Assembly: GCA_021768185.1 (NCBI GenBank) | Contig: JAETNP010000006.1 | Coordinates: forward strand, 1 to 64,000 | Direction of reading: 5' to 3' | DNA: 64,000 nt | Origin: Oscillospiraceae bacterium | Lineage (GTDB): Bacteria; Bacillota; Clostridia; Oscillospirales; Oscillospiraceae | Shown here: positions 18,416-26,279 of the stretch, one piece after another | Position numbering within the stretch: position 1 is the stretch's first letter | Layout of the letters: each line of letters starts with the position of its first letter | The notes under the pieces: generated by a model | Seen by the model: the letters and a program-made list of their open reading frames with translations, nothing else | What the model was told of the DNA's origin: nothing | Databases searched by the model: none | Program-made: the position numbers and the translations under genes

Positions 18416-19147
18416 TTAATGCAGCGGCGGGAAAATATCCAGCAGCTGCGCGAAATGGCTGATAAACCGGTCCGGCTTATTCTCCTCGGTGACCTCCTGG
18501 GGCTTCTTCCCGGGGTACTGCACCCCGATGGTCATGCCCAGCCCCGCGGCCTTGGCACCCACGATGTCCCGGGCCAGATTGTCCCCCACATAGCAGGTCC
18601 GCTTGGGGTCGCTCCCGCATTCGGCCAGCGCGTAGTAGTAGATCGCCGGATGGGGCTTCCGGATGAGGCACACGGAGGACTGCTGCACGGTCTTGAAGTA
18701 GGGCCGCAGCTGGTCGCGGTCCAGCCACTCGTCCACCTCCTCGGTGCCCACCAGGTCGCTGACGATGCCCAGGGTGTACCCCCGCTTATACAGCTCCTTT
18801 ACGGTTTCGATGCCGCCGTCGGTGACCACCCGCTCCCCCTTGGTCTTGCGGTAGGCGTAGGTCATCTCCGCCGCCGCGGCCTCCACCCGGTCCCGGGGGA
18901 AGTCGTAGGCCAGCCAGCGGGTCCACAGCTCCTTCACCGGCGCCTCGCAGTAAAAGGTCAGCGCCCATTCCCGGTACTTGTCATACCGGGGTTCGATGAC
19001 ATTTTTGTAGAACTGGACAGGGTCCTCATCCACCCCCAGCAGCCGGGTAATGGTCTCCTTGGCCTCCCGCTGGTAGGCCTCGTCCTTGCGGATGACCCGG
19101 AAGGTGTCCCCCAGGTCCACAAAAATGGTGTCGATCTGCATTTCCAT
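18416..19147 (-). CDS. HAD-fold hydrolase-like protein (fourth of four tandem paralogues)
   Basis: The 243-residue protein has HAD motifs: motif I FVDLGDTFRV, motif II IVSDL, motif III Lys in RKPHPAIYYYAL, and motif IV YVGDNLARDIVGA. In motif I the second Asp of DxDxT is Gly, the residue that normally acts as general acid/base. It is the last HAD of the set and lies 13 nt before gpmI. The substrate is unknown. The context of a sugar regulator and phosphoglycerate mutase suggests phosphorylated metabolites, but this is inference. Confidence 0.85.
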   Translation of the reverse strand: MEMQIDTIFVDLGDTFRVIRKDEAYQREAKETITRLLGVDEDPVQFYKNVIEPRYDKYREWALTFYCEAPVKELWTRWLAYDFPRDRVEAAAAEMTYAYRKTKGERVVTDGGIETVKELYKRGYTLGIVSDLVGTEEVDEWLDRDQLRPYFKTVQQSSVCLIRKPHPAIYYYALAECGSDPKRTCYVGDNLARDIVGAKAAGLGMTIGVQYPGKKPQEVTEENKPDRFISHFAQLLDIFPPLH

Positions 19148-19168
19148 ATGTACCCAACCCCTTTCCTG

Positions 19169-19891
19169 TTACTGCAAAATGGGAAGGTCCAGGATATCCT
19201 TGAACTGATGCACGATAAAATCCGGCCGGTTCTCATCGGTAATGGCCTTCTTCGCCAGCTTCTCGGGGCTGATGAACAGGACGTTGGCCCCGATGCCCGC
19301 CGCCTTTGCGCCGGTGATGTCCCGGCCCAGATTGTCGGCCACGCTGACGCATTCCTCCGCCTCCAGTCCCAGCTCCTCGCAGCCCATGCGGTAGATCTCC
19401 GGGTCCGGCTTGCGGATGTGGCACACAGAGGAGAGCACTACAGCGTCAAAATACTGGGCCAGTCCGTCCTCTCGGAGCCAGTCGGGAATCTCGTTCTCCC
19501 CGATGAGGTTGGAGATGATCCCCAGACGGTACCCTCTTTCGTACAGTCCCCGGATCACCTGCAGGCCGCCGTCCACCACCCGCCGCTTGCCCTTGGCCTG
19601 GCGGTACTGGAAGGTCAGCTCGTGACAGACCTTCTCCAGCGCTCCGGCGTCCATCTCCGGCAGCAGCCATTTGTGCCACAGCTCGAAGTCTCCCGTCTCC
19701 CGGTTTTCCGTCAGCGCCCAGTCCCGGTAGGGGGCATAGCGCTCCTCCACCATGTCAATGAATTCCTTCACGTCCGGCCTCCCGGCCAGCTCCGCCATAC
19801 GGGCCCTGGCCCGTTCCTGATGCTCCGGGTTCTCGTCGCAGATGCGCAGCGTCCCGCCCAGGTCAAAAAACACGCCCTTGATCTTCTTCAT
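19169..19891 (-). CDS. HAD-fold hydrolase-like protein (third paralogue)
   Basis: This 240-residue protein has motif I FFDLGGTLRI, motif II IISNL, motif III RKPDPEIYRMG and motif IV SVADNLGRDITGA. It shares length and cap-domain features with its neighbours (for example WALTEN and RDWALT-like cap helices), so it arose by tandem duplication. As in the others, DxGxT replaces DxDxT. The ATG at 19891 was chosen because it starts directly before the first beta strand; eight upstream codons are open. Confidence 0.85.
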   Translation of the reverse strand: MKKIKGVFFDLGGTLRICDENPEHQERARARMAELAGRPDVKEFIDMVEERYAPYRDWALTENRETGDFELWHKWLLPEMDAGALEKVCHELTFQYRQAKGKRRVVDGGLQVIRGLYERGYRLGIISNLIGENEIPDWLREDGLAQYFDAVVLSSVCHIRKPDPEIYRMGCEELGLEAEECVSVADNLGRDITGAKAAGIGANVLFISPEKLAKKAITDENRPDFIVHQFKDILDLPILQ

Positions 19892-19926
19892 AGCCCTTCT
19901 CCAATCAGAAGTCAAATATGTACCCC

Positions 19927-20661
19927 TCAGAACCTGGGCGGGAACAGGTCCAGCAGCTCCGGAATGGCCCTGATCCGGTAATCCGGCATCACAGTGGGAG
20001 CCTTGCCCTCCCGGTCGGCGGTGCCCGCGTCCTCAAAGAGAACCATGCTGCCGTAGCCTGCGTCCACCGCGCCCTCCACGTCCCGGACCGGGTTGTCGCC
20101 TACGTAGGCGCAGTTCTCCGGCGCGGACCCGATGCACCGGGAGGCCAGCAGATAGATGGCCGGGTCCGGCTTTCTGAGCCGCACCTTGGAGGAGAGGATC
20201 ACCGTCTTGAAGCAGTCCGCCACCTGATCCCGGCACATCCAGTCGGGGATCTCCGTCTCGGTGATGGTGTTGGCGATGATGCCCAGCTTGTAGCCCCGGT
20301 TCTTCAGTTCCCGGAGCGTCTCCTTCACGCCGTCATGGGGCACCCGCCGGCCGTCGTGGTCCCGCCACAGCCGGGTCAGCCGGGCCGCATTGGGCGCGAT
20401 GCGCTCCGCCGGATAGTCCGGCAGCAGGTATTGCAGCCACAGCTCCATCTCGGACACATCCAGGAGGGTATCCTTGGCCCACTTCCGGTAGGCCTTCCAG
20501 TTTTTGCACAGCTTCTCAAAGAACACATCGTGGGGCTCCTGCGCGCCCACCAGCTCCATCAGTTCTCTGTCCGCGGCGGCGGCGAATTCCTCGTCCTCCA
20601 CCACATAGCGCAGCGTAGCCCCCACGTCAAAGAAAATGGTATCAATATTGCGGTTCATCAT
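19927..20661 (-). CDS. HAD-fold hydrolase-like protein (second paralogue)
   Basis: The 244-residue protein has motif I FFDVGATLRY, motif II IIANT, motif III RKPDPAIYLLA and motif IV YVGDNPVRDVEGA. Motif I again lacks the second Asp. Between motifs I and II is a helical C1-type cap of about 80 residues, as in subfamily IA enzymes. The gene follows the first HAD gene by 24 nt and precedes the third by 35 nt. Confidence 0.85.
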   Translation of the reverse strand: MMNRNIDTIFFDVGATLRYVVEDEEFAAAADRELMELVGAQEPHDVFFEKLCKNWKAYRKWAKDTLLDVSEMELWLQYLLPDYPAERIAPNAARLTRLWRDHDGRRVPHDGVKETLRELKNRGYKLGIIANTITETEIPDWMCRDQVADCFKTVILSSKVRLRKPDPAIYLLASRCIGSAPENCAYVGDNPVRDVEGAVDAGYGSMVLFEDAGTADREGKAPTVMPDYRIRAIPELLDLFPPRF

Positions 20662-20685
20662 GGCTATTCCTCCTATGCGTCCCCA

Positions 20686-21447
20686 TTATATCGCGTTCCC
20701 GTTCTCCCTGCGGATGATCTCCGGGATCTCCTCCAGACCTTCAATGAGATAGTCCGGCTTCAGCCCGGCGTTTTCCAATCCCTTGTCCCGATGGGCGGCC
20801 CCCGGGTTCCGAATTTGGATCATCAGCCTCCACCCGGCGTTCCGGACCCCCATCACGTCCCGGGAAAGGGTGTCGCCCACGTAGGCCAGTTCCTCCGGCC
20901 CCAGCTTCAGCTCTCTCTCCGCCACGCGGAAGATCTCCGCCGACGGCTTTCGTATCCCCGTGGCGCTGGAGAGCACAATGCAGTCCATATATGACCGCAC
21001 CCCGTACTCCTCCAAAAAGTGAGGCGCTACCGAAAGGGAGATGATGTTGCTGATGAGTCCCAGCTTCATCCCCTGCTCCCGGAGGGCGTCCAGCATTTCC
21101 TTTATGTAGGGCCGCCGGATCACCCGCACCCGCTCATAATCGTAGAGGAAGCTCAGCTCTTCCGCAATAGGCGCCAGCCGCTCCCGGCCCACCTTCCAGT
21201 CCCGCAGGTACCAGTCGTTCCAGATCTCCGCAGTTGGCAGCTCCCGCAGGTCCTTCTCGGAGCGGCGCTTGTAGGCCTCGCCGTTCTCGTGGAGCTTCCC
21301 GGCCAGTTCCTCCGGCTCCGTGTCCAGCCGGATGCCGTAATCCGCCAGCCGGTCCAGCAGCCGCCGGGCGAACCATACGTCCCGTCCAGCCGGCGAATCC
21401 GCTGTGTGCAATGTACCGCCCAGATCAAATAGTACGCCCCGGATCAT
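20686..21447 (-). CDS. HAD-fold hydrolase-like protein (first paralogue of the operon)
   Basis: The 253-residue protein has motif I LFDLGGTLHT, motif II LISNI, motif III RKPSAEIFRVA and motif IV YVGDTLSRDVMGV. It heads a minus-strand run of four HAD genes, gpmI and mgtC with gaps of 13-37 nt. ATG at 21447 is preferred over a TTG 14 codons upstream, which overlaps the operator-like palindrome. Promoter TTGACA-17-TACAAT is at 21516-21544. Confidence 0.85.
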   Translation of the reverse strand: MIRGVLFDLGGTLHTADSPAGRDVWFARRLLDRLADYGIRLDTEPEELAGKLHENGEAYKRRSEKDLRELPTAEIWNDWYLRDWKVGRERLAPIAEELSFLYDYERVRVIRRPYIKEMLDALREQGMKLGLISNIISLSVAPHFLEEYGVRSYMDCIVLSSATGIRKPSAEIFRVAERELKLGPEELAYVGDTLSRDVMGVRNAGWRLMIQIRNPGAAHRDKGLENAGLKPDYLIEGLEEIPEIIRRENGNAI

Positions 21448-21484
21448 GCCGTCCGCACGCCCCTTTCGCCTGCGCTCCAAGAAG

Positions 21485-21498
21485 TTCAAACGTTTCCG
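21485..21498. promoter_or_regulatory. LacI-type operator candidate
   Basis: TTCAAACGTTTCCG holds the 8-bp palindrome AAACGTTT centred on CG, the usual core of LacI/CcpA-family sites. It lies about 20-30 bp downstream of the -10 of the HAD promoter, where binding would block transcription. The divergent LacI gene is the likely ligand. Confidence 0.5.
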
Positions 21499-21515
21499 TT
21501 CCTTACGTTGTTCAG

Positions 21516-21544
21516 ATTGTACCGCATTTCCGGAGATTTGTCAA
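21516..21544 (-). promoter_or_regulatory. Promoter of the HAD-gpmI-mgtC operon
   Basis: On the minus strand, TTGACA (21544-21539) and TACAAT (21521-21516) are separated by 17 nt, about 70 nt before the first HAD start codon. Confidence 0.75.
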
Positions 21545-21773
21545 CCGCATTTCTCGTTCTGCCTCGCTGGAAATTCGCCTTTCACTGCTGAAACAACAGG
21601 CATTTGCCATCATTTTGACGACTTTTTCGGTTCTTTCTGATTCTTTTCCGGAAAACTTGCATTCGACGGCCCATTTGCTTCCGGATATCGTCATTTTTTC
21701 GTCTTTTTAACGAATATTCTTTTTTCAATATGTGCAAAACTACAGAAAATCGCTGGAATCCACCAAGTTGTCC

Positions 21774-21802
21774 TTGCAATTCTGTGCGTCAGGCTTTACA
21801 AT
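21774..21802 (+). promoter_or_regulatory. Candidate promoter of the LacI-family gene
   Basis: TTGCAA and TACAAT are separated by 17 nt, 48 nt before the start codon. The rest of 21545-21773 is AT-rich and shows no further clear feature. Confidence 0.6.
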
Positions 21803-21849
21803 AAATTTACGAAAAATGTGCGGAATATTTTCGGAGCGGAGGCCATCTT

Positions 21850-22863
21850 ATGAAGAATGTTACCATCAAAGACGTTGCAAAAGCGGCCGGCGTTTCCTAC
21901 TCCACGGTTTCCCGCGCCCTGTCCGGCAGTCCGGAGATCAGCGTGGATACCCGGGAGCGAATCCTGCAGGTCTGCAAGGAGATGAACTATACGGCCAACA
22001 CCGTGGCCCGGGCCATGGTGATGAAGAGCACCAAGCTGCTGGGGCTGATCCTCACGGGCGTGAACAACCCCTTCATGTCGGAGCTGGCCTACCACATTGA
22101 CCGTCAGGCCCGGGCCAGGGGCTATAATATCATTTTGTGCAATTCCTCCCGGGACCTGGAGCAGGAGAAGGAACTGTTCGAGCTGATGATCGGCCGCCAG
22201 GTGGACGGCATCATCCTGGTCCCCTCCGGCCCGGAGAGCTATGAAAAGCTGCGCCCTTACCTCTCCCGCCTGCCCACGGTCTTCGTGGGAGAAAATCTGC
22301 GGGAGGTCCCGGAGAGCTATGTCTCCGTGGATAACTACCGGGGGGCTTACATGGGTGTAGAGTACCTCCACGGCCTGGGACACCGGAATATCCTGTATTT
22401 TGGCCGCCGCCGGGGGAGCACCACCCATCAGCTCCGCTCCGAGGGCTATGCTGCCGCCTGTCAGGACCTGGGGCTGACGCCCCAGTACTGCAACAACACC
22501 TTCCCGCTTACTTCTATTAAGTATGGCTACCAGCTGGCCAAGCAGCTGTTTGCCCAGGAGCGGAATTTCACCGCTATTTTCGCCGCCACGGATACCAACG
22601 CCCTTGGCGTCATTCAGGCGGCGGAGGAGAGCGGCATCCGCATCCCGGAGGACATTTCTCTCCTGGGGTTTGATAATATCCGCTACAGCAGCCTGCCCCG
22701 GATTCACTTGACGACCATTGAGCAGCCCATGAAGATGCTGGCTTCCGTAGCAGTGGACAGCCTTTTGGATAAAATTCAAAGTGAGCTGGCGGGGTATACC
22801 CATCGGATTCTCACTCCGACTCTGATAGAGCGATCCACCTGCCGGGCGATTGATGTAAATTGA
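21850..22863 (+). CDS. LacI/GalR-family transcriptional regulator
   Basis: The 337-residue repressor has an N-terminal LacI helix-turn-helix (VTIKDVAKAAGVSYSTVSRALSG) and hinge (NTVARAMVMKST). The periplasmic-binding-like sugar domain includes LGLILTGVNNPF, VDGIILVPSG, TAIFAATDTNALGV and SLLGFDNI. It is divergent from the HAD operon and probably controls it in response to a sugar or sugar phosphate. The ligand is not known. GGAGCGGAGG precedes the start. Confidence 0.92.
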   Translation: MKNVTIKDVAKAAGVSYSTVSRALSGSPEISVDTRERILQVCKEMNYTANTVARAMVMKSTKLLGLILTGVNNPFMSELAYHIDRQARARGYNIILCNSSRDLEQEKELFELMIGRQVDGIILVPSGPESYEKLRPYLSRLPTVFVGENLREVPESYVSVDNYRGAYMGVEYLHGLGHRNILYFGRRRGSTTHQLRSEGYAAACQDLGLTPQYCNNTFPLTSIKYGYQLAKQLFAQERNFTAIFAATDTNALGVIQAAEESGIRIPEDISLLGFDNIRYSSLPRIHLTTIEQPMKMLASVAVDSLLDKIQSELAGYTHRILTPTLIERSTCRAIDVN

Positions 22864-22990
22864 TACGTTTTCTCGAGCGAAAACATATCAAAGAGAGCTT
22901 TAAGTTCGAGACCAAAACGGCTGCTATTCCTATATTTCTGCCCGGTAACGATTGTATATCTTAATAGTATCCTGCCGATCTGTTGAATCA
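22862..22990 (+). repeat. Dispersed hairpin repeat, family B, copy 1
   Basis: It starts at the LacI stop with a CGTTTTCTCGAGCGAAAACAT-type hairpin, then AAGAGAGCTTTAA, CTGCTATTC and GCCCGGTAACGATTGTATATC. The same blocks in the same order occur at 28022-28140. The CTATT...AATAG pair encloses the GCCCGGTAACG block. Confidence 0.7.
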
Positions 22991-23050
22991 GCGTGAAGGC
23001 CAATGATCCTTGGTGCGGAACTATGTACGTCCTTCTTTAGGACAAAACAC

Positions 23051-23094
23051 GAAAAGAGGCGCCTGGACGCATACGCATCCAGGCGCCTCTTTTC
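23051..23094. terminator. Strong bidirectional terminator-like hairpin
   Basis: GAAAAGAGGCGCCTGGA pairs perfectly with its complement across a ten-base loop, with A and T runs in the stem base. It probably ends the LacI transcript. Confidence 0.8.
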
Positions 23095-23257
23095 ACGAGC
23101 CATTCAGTCCGTGTGCTGGCAAAGATTGTGCTTTGGCTTACTGCTGCTCAGTATCACCAACCCAAGTTCTCGCCTGTCCTGGTGTGGTCGTAGTTGTTTA
23201 TCGTGGACAAACCTGTAAAGGGTCAAACAAAGGGTAATCACATCACCCGGACATAGC
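23095..23257. other. Unassigned spacer between two terminators
   Basis: On the minus strand a frame of about 45 codons (from GTG near 23240 to TGA near 23106) is open, without a good ribosome site or any recognisable motif. I see no promoter, RNA or repeat that I can name. Confidence 0.3.
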
Positions 23258-23291
23258 AAAAAGCCTTGCAGCCAAGTGGCTGCAAGGCTTT
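23258..23291 (-). terminator. Terminator of tRNA-Leu
   Basis: AAAGCCTTGCAGCC pairs with GGCTGCAAGGCTTT, followed on the minus strand by TTTTT. It lies 4 nt past the CCA end of the tRNA. Confidence 0.88.
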
Positions 23292-23294
23292 CAG

Positions 23295-23382
23295 TGGTGC
23301 GCGAGGCGGGACTTGAACCCGCACGCCCGTAATGAGCACTAGAACCTGAATCTAGCGAGTCTGCCAATTCCACCACTCGCGC
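23295..23382 (-). tRNA. tRNA-Leu (anticodon CAG)
   Basis: Read on the minus strand, the acceptor GCGCGAG pairs with CTCGCGC followed by A and an encoded CCA. The anticodon stem CTAGA/TCTAG holds the loop TTCAGGT, giving CAG. A long variable arm (TGCTCATTACGGGCG region) and T-arm GGTTCAAGTCC mark a class II leucine tRNA of 88 nt including CCA. Confidence 0.95.
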
Positions 23383-23475
23383 GTGAGGCAAACTGCGGAC
23401 TTTCTGACCGCTTGCTCATTATACCGGTAACCGGGCCCGTTGTCAACTAAAATTTCACAGATTTTCAAAAATTCT

Positions 23476-24879
23476 TTATTCTTCTCCGTTCTCAGACAGC
23501 TCCCGGCCCATAAGCACGCCCATGACGGAGGCCATCATCAGCCCCCGGGTCCAGCCGCTGGAGTCACCCAGGCAGTGGAGGCCCTGGATGTTGGTGTTGA
23601 ATTTTTCGTCCATCTTTACCCGGTTGGAGTAGAACTTCAGCTCAGGCGAATACAGCAGCGTCTCCGCCGCGGCGAACCCGGGCACTACCTCGTCCATTGC
23701 CTGAATAAAGTTGATGATGTTGATCATGGCCCGGTAGGGCATGGCCGCCGTAATATCCCCTGCCACCGCATCGGGCAGGGTGGGCCGCACGTTGGAAAAC
23801 GCCAGTTCCTTCTGCCACGTCCGCTTGCCGTCCAGAATATCCCCAAAGCGCTGGACCATGATGTGTCCCGCTCCCAACATGTTGGTGAGTTCTCCCACCT
23901 TCTGGGCATAGGCGATGGGCTGATTGAAGGGGTGGGAGAAATTATGGGAGCACAGAATAGCCAGATTGGTGTTGTCGCTCTTGAGTTCTTTGTAGCTGTG
24001 GCCGTTGACCACCGCCAGGTCATTGTCGTAGTTTTCCTGGCTGACGAATCCTCCGGGGTTCTGACAAAAAGTCCTTACTTTATTTTTAAAGGGCTTTGGC
24101 CAGCCCACCAGTTTGGACTCATAGAGCACCCGGTTCACCGTCTCCATGACCTCGCTGCGCACCTCCACCCGCACGCCGATGTCCACCGTACCGGGCTGGT
24201 GGGCAATGTTGTGCCGGGCGCACAGATTTTCCAGCCAGTCCGCCCCCCGGCGGCCCGTAGCGATGACCGTATGGCCGCACAGGATCTCCCGCTCCTCTCT
24301 GCCGTTGGAAATTTGCACTCCCCGGCAGACCGCGTCCTCCAAAATCAGATTGGTACACTCATACCCAAAAAGGATCTCCACCCCGCTTTTCAGCAGATGC
24401 TGCTCAATAGCATAGTAGAGTTCCTGGGCTTTCTCGGTGCCCAAGTGGCGGATGGGACAGTCCACCAGTTTGAGCCCTGCCCGGATAGCCCGCTTGCGGA
24501 TGGCTTTGACCTCCTCGGTATTGCCCAACCCCTCCACGTGAACGTCAGCCCCGAACTCCAGATAGATCTTGTCTGTATAGTCAATGGTCTCCTGAGCTTT
24601 CTCCGCACCAATCAGAGTGGGCAGATCGCCGCCCACCTCATAGCTGAGGGACAGCTTCCCATCGGAAAAGGCCCCTGCGCCGGAGAAGCCGGTGGTAATA
24701 TGACAGTAGGGCTTACAGTTGACGCACTGGCCGGTTTTGCTCTTGGGGCAGCGGCGTTCCTCCACCGCCCGGCCTTTTTCCACAATAAGGATCTTCTGCT
24801 TACTGCCCCGTTTAAGCATCTCCAGTGCAGTAAAAATCCCCGCGGGGCCCGCGCCGACGATGACGATGTCCTTTTGCAT
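23476..24879 (-). CDS. FAD-dependent dehydrogenase (COG2509-type)
   Basis: The 467-residue protein begins with a Rossmann FAD-binding motif, IVGAGPAGIFTALEML (residues 6-21). It carries a four-cysteine stretch CPKSKTGQCVNCKPYC, then TGFSGAGAFSDGKL, HTVIATGRRGADW, and a C-terminal GDSSGWTRGLMMASVMG that closes the FAD site. The family is conserved in anaerobes, but its substrate is not established. The start at 24879 has AAGGAGG upstream; the frame runs on for 70 codons with no ribosome site and crosses the promoter, so the longer form is rejected. Confidence 0.88.
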   Translation of the reverse strand: MQKDIVIVGAGPAGIFTALEMLKRGSKQKILIVEKGRAVEERRCPKSKTGQCVNCKPYCHITTGFSGAGAFSDGKLSLSYEVGGDLPTLIGAEKAQETIDYTDKIYLEFGADVHVEGLGNTEEVKAIRKRAIRAGLKLVDCPIRHLGTEKAQELYYAIEQHLLKSGVEILFGYECTNLILEDAVCRGVQISNGREEREILCGHTVIATGRRGADWLENLCARHNIAHQPGTVDIGVRVEVRSEVMETVNRVLYESKLVGWPKPFKNKVRTFCQNPGGFVSQENYDNDLAVVNGHSYKELKSDNTNLAILCSHNFSHPFNQPIAYAQKVGELTNMLGAGHIMVQRFGDILDGKRTWQKELAFSNVRPTLPDAVAGDITAAMPYRAMINIINFIQAMDEVVPGFAAAETLLYSPELKFYSNRVKMDEKFNTNIQGLHCLGDSSGWTRGLMMASVMGVLMGRELSENGEE

Positions 24880-24944
24880 ACAGGCAACCTCCTTGCCGCT
24901 CCGCCCCGGCGGGGCGGGCCTGGTAAATGTGATCTCGCTGTCCC

Positions 24945-24974
24945 TATCATACCGGACGGACGCCCGCTTGTCAA
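24945..24974 (-). promoter_or_regulatory. Promoter of the FAD dehydrogenase gene
   Basis: On the minus strand, TTGACA (24974-24969) and TATGAT (24950-24945) are separated by 18 nt, about 65 nt from the start codon. Confidence 0.7.
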
Positions 24975-25004
24975 GGCGGGATGCCGTCCCGGCTGTCAGG
25001 GCAT

Positions 25005-25037
25005 AAAAAGGAGCCGCTGCCAAAGTGTGACAGCGGC
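25005..25037 (-). terminator. Terminator downstream of hpf
   Basis: On the minus strand GCCGCTGTCA pairs with TGGCAGCGGC and is followed by TCCTTTTT. It is about 120 nt past the hpf stop. Confidence 0.75.
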
Positions 25038-25157
25038 CCAGGCGGGTGGGATATTGGAAAGCTTCCATAAAGTATGATACACCAGACAAGCCTCCTTGTC
25101 CATAGGAGGTTTTGCCGGTTTCACAGAACCTTTGTCGAAAAAGGGAAGCCGGAGAAA

Positions 25158-25700
25158 TTATTCCTCCACGCCGTCCGTTTCCAGCAGTCCGTAGCCGCCG
25201 TCCCTCCGGCGGTAGACGATGCTGACCACGTCGTCCGTGTTGCGGTAGACGAAGAAGTCGTGGCCCAGCAGGTTCATCTGCAGGATGGCCTCGTCCTCAC
25301 TCATAGGCTTCACGGCCACGTGCTTGGTACGCACGATCGGGAACTCGGTCTCTTCGCTGACGTCGAATTCGGCGGGAACGCTGGGCGCCAAGGCATCCTG
25401 ACGCAGGCGCTTGGCAAGGCGGGTCTTGTTCTTGCGGATCTGACGGTCAATGGTGGAGCAGGCGGCGTCGATGGCGCCTCGCATGTCGCCGTCTCTGGAA
25501 TCCTCCTGGGCACGGAAGAGGGTGCTGCCGCTGCGGATGGTGATTTCAACCACGCAGCGGTGGCCCTTTTCCACCGCGAAGGTCACAAGTGCGCTGGCAT
25601 CCTCCCGGAAATAGCGGTCCAGCTTGGAGATTTTCCTCTCGGCGTACTCCTTGATGGAATCGTTGAGGGATACCTTTTTGCAGGTAAATGTGAACTTCAT
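25158..25700 (-). CDS. hpf: Ribosome hibernation promoting factor, long form
   Basis: The 180-residue protein has an S30AE/YfiA domain at about residues 1-100 (KKVSLNDSIKEYAERKISKLDRYF) and the C-terminal dimerisation domain at about 120-178 (VRTKHVAVKPMSEDEAILQMNLLGHDFFVYRN). The long form pairs two 70S ribosomes into inactive 100S dimers in resting cells. Length and both domains match the usual Firmicutes protein. Its start follows GAAAGGAGCG. The gene is transcribed alone. Confidence 0.96.
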   Translation of the reverse strand: MKFTFTCKKVSLNDSIKEYAERKISKLDRYFREDASALVTFAVEKGHRCVVEITIRSGSTLFRAQEDSRDGDMRGAIDAACSTIDRQIRKNKTRLAKRLRQDALAPSVPAEFDVSEETEFPIVRTKHVAVKPMSEDEAILQMNLLGHDFFVYRNTDDVVSIVYRRRDGGYGLLETDGVEE

Positions 25701-25853
25701 ACGATCGCTCCTTTCATGGTTCTCCTTTGCGGGTAACTACAGTATACCATTTTTTGGAGGAATTGTACAGTCCTAATTTTGAAAAGCTGGAGTTCAGTTG
25801 AAATTTCCTATAGGGAATTAAAATAATCTTAATACTTTTTTGAAAGAAATACC

Positions 25854-25882
25854 TTGACAGATGATATACATCCTGCTATGAT
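25854..25882 (+). promoter_or_regulatory. Promoter of the PadR operon
   Basis: TTGACA and TATGAT are separated by 17 nt, 57 nt ahead of the padR-like start codon. Confidence 0.8.
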
Positions 25883-25939
25883 GAGAGCAACAAAGGGCCA
25901 GCCCGCTGCGGCGGACGCCCGGCGAAAGGAGTGTTTGGA

Positions 25940-26275
25940 TTGTCCATTTCAGCGGACACCCTGCGGGGCCATACGGATACGATCATCCTGACCCAACTCA
26001 TGCGCGGGGACAATTACGGCTATGAGATCAACAAGACCATCCAGCAGCGCACGGGCGGTGCGTACGGCTTCAAGGAAGCCACGCTCTATACCGCCTTCAA
26101 GCGGCTGGAGAGCGCGGGACTGATCTCCTCCTACTGGGGGGAGGACGGACCGGGTGCGCGGCGGCGCTACTATGCCATCACCGACGAGGGAAGACGCCGG
26201 TGGGAGGAGAACAGCCGGGAGTGGCAGAATACCAGGGCGCTTCTGGACGCTCTGATCTCTTTGGAGGAGGACTGA
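25940..26275 (+). CDS. PadR-family transcriptional regulator
   Basis: This 111-residue winged-helix protein has the PadR pattern DTIILTQLMRGDNYGYEI, then GFKEATLYTAFKRLESAGLISSYW and RRYYAITDEGRRRWEE. A GTG at 25931 is in frame, but it abuts the AAAGGAG site at 25924-25930. The TTG at 25940 has proper spacing and is preferred. It is followed after 4 nt by its membrane-effector partner, the usual PadR/DUF1700-type layout controlling envelope functions. Confidence 0.88.
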   Translation: MSISADTLRGHTDTIILTQLMRGDNYGYEINKTIQQRTGGAYGFKEATLYTAFKRLESAGLISSYWGEDGPGARRRYYAITDEGRRRWEENSREWQNTRALLDALISLEED

Positions 26276-26279
26276 CAGG

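Noticed and set aside
23104-23391. 95-codon minus-strand frame beginning MPHARVVELADSLDSG
   Set aside because: Its start is a translation of the tRNA-Leu gene, a common false call.
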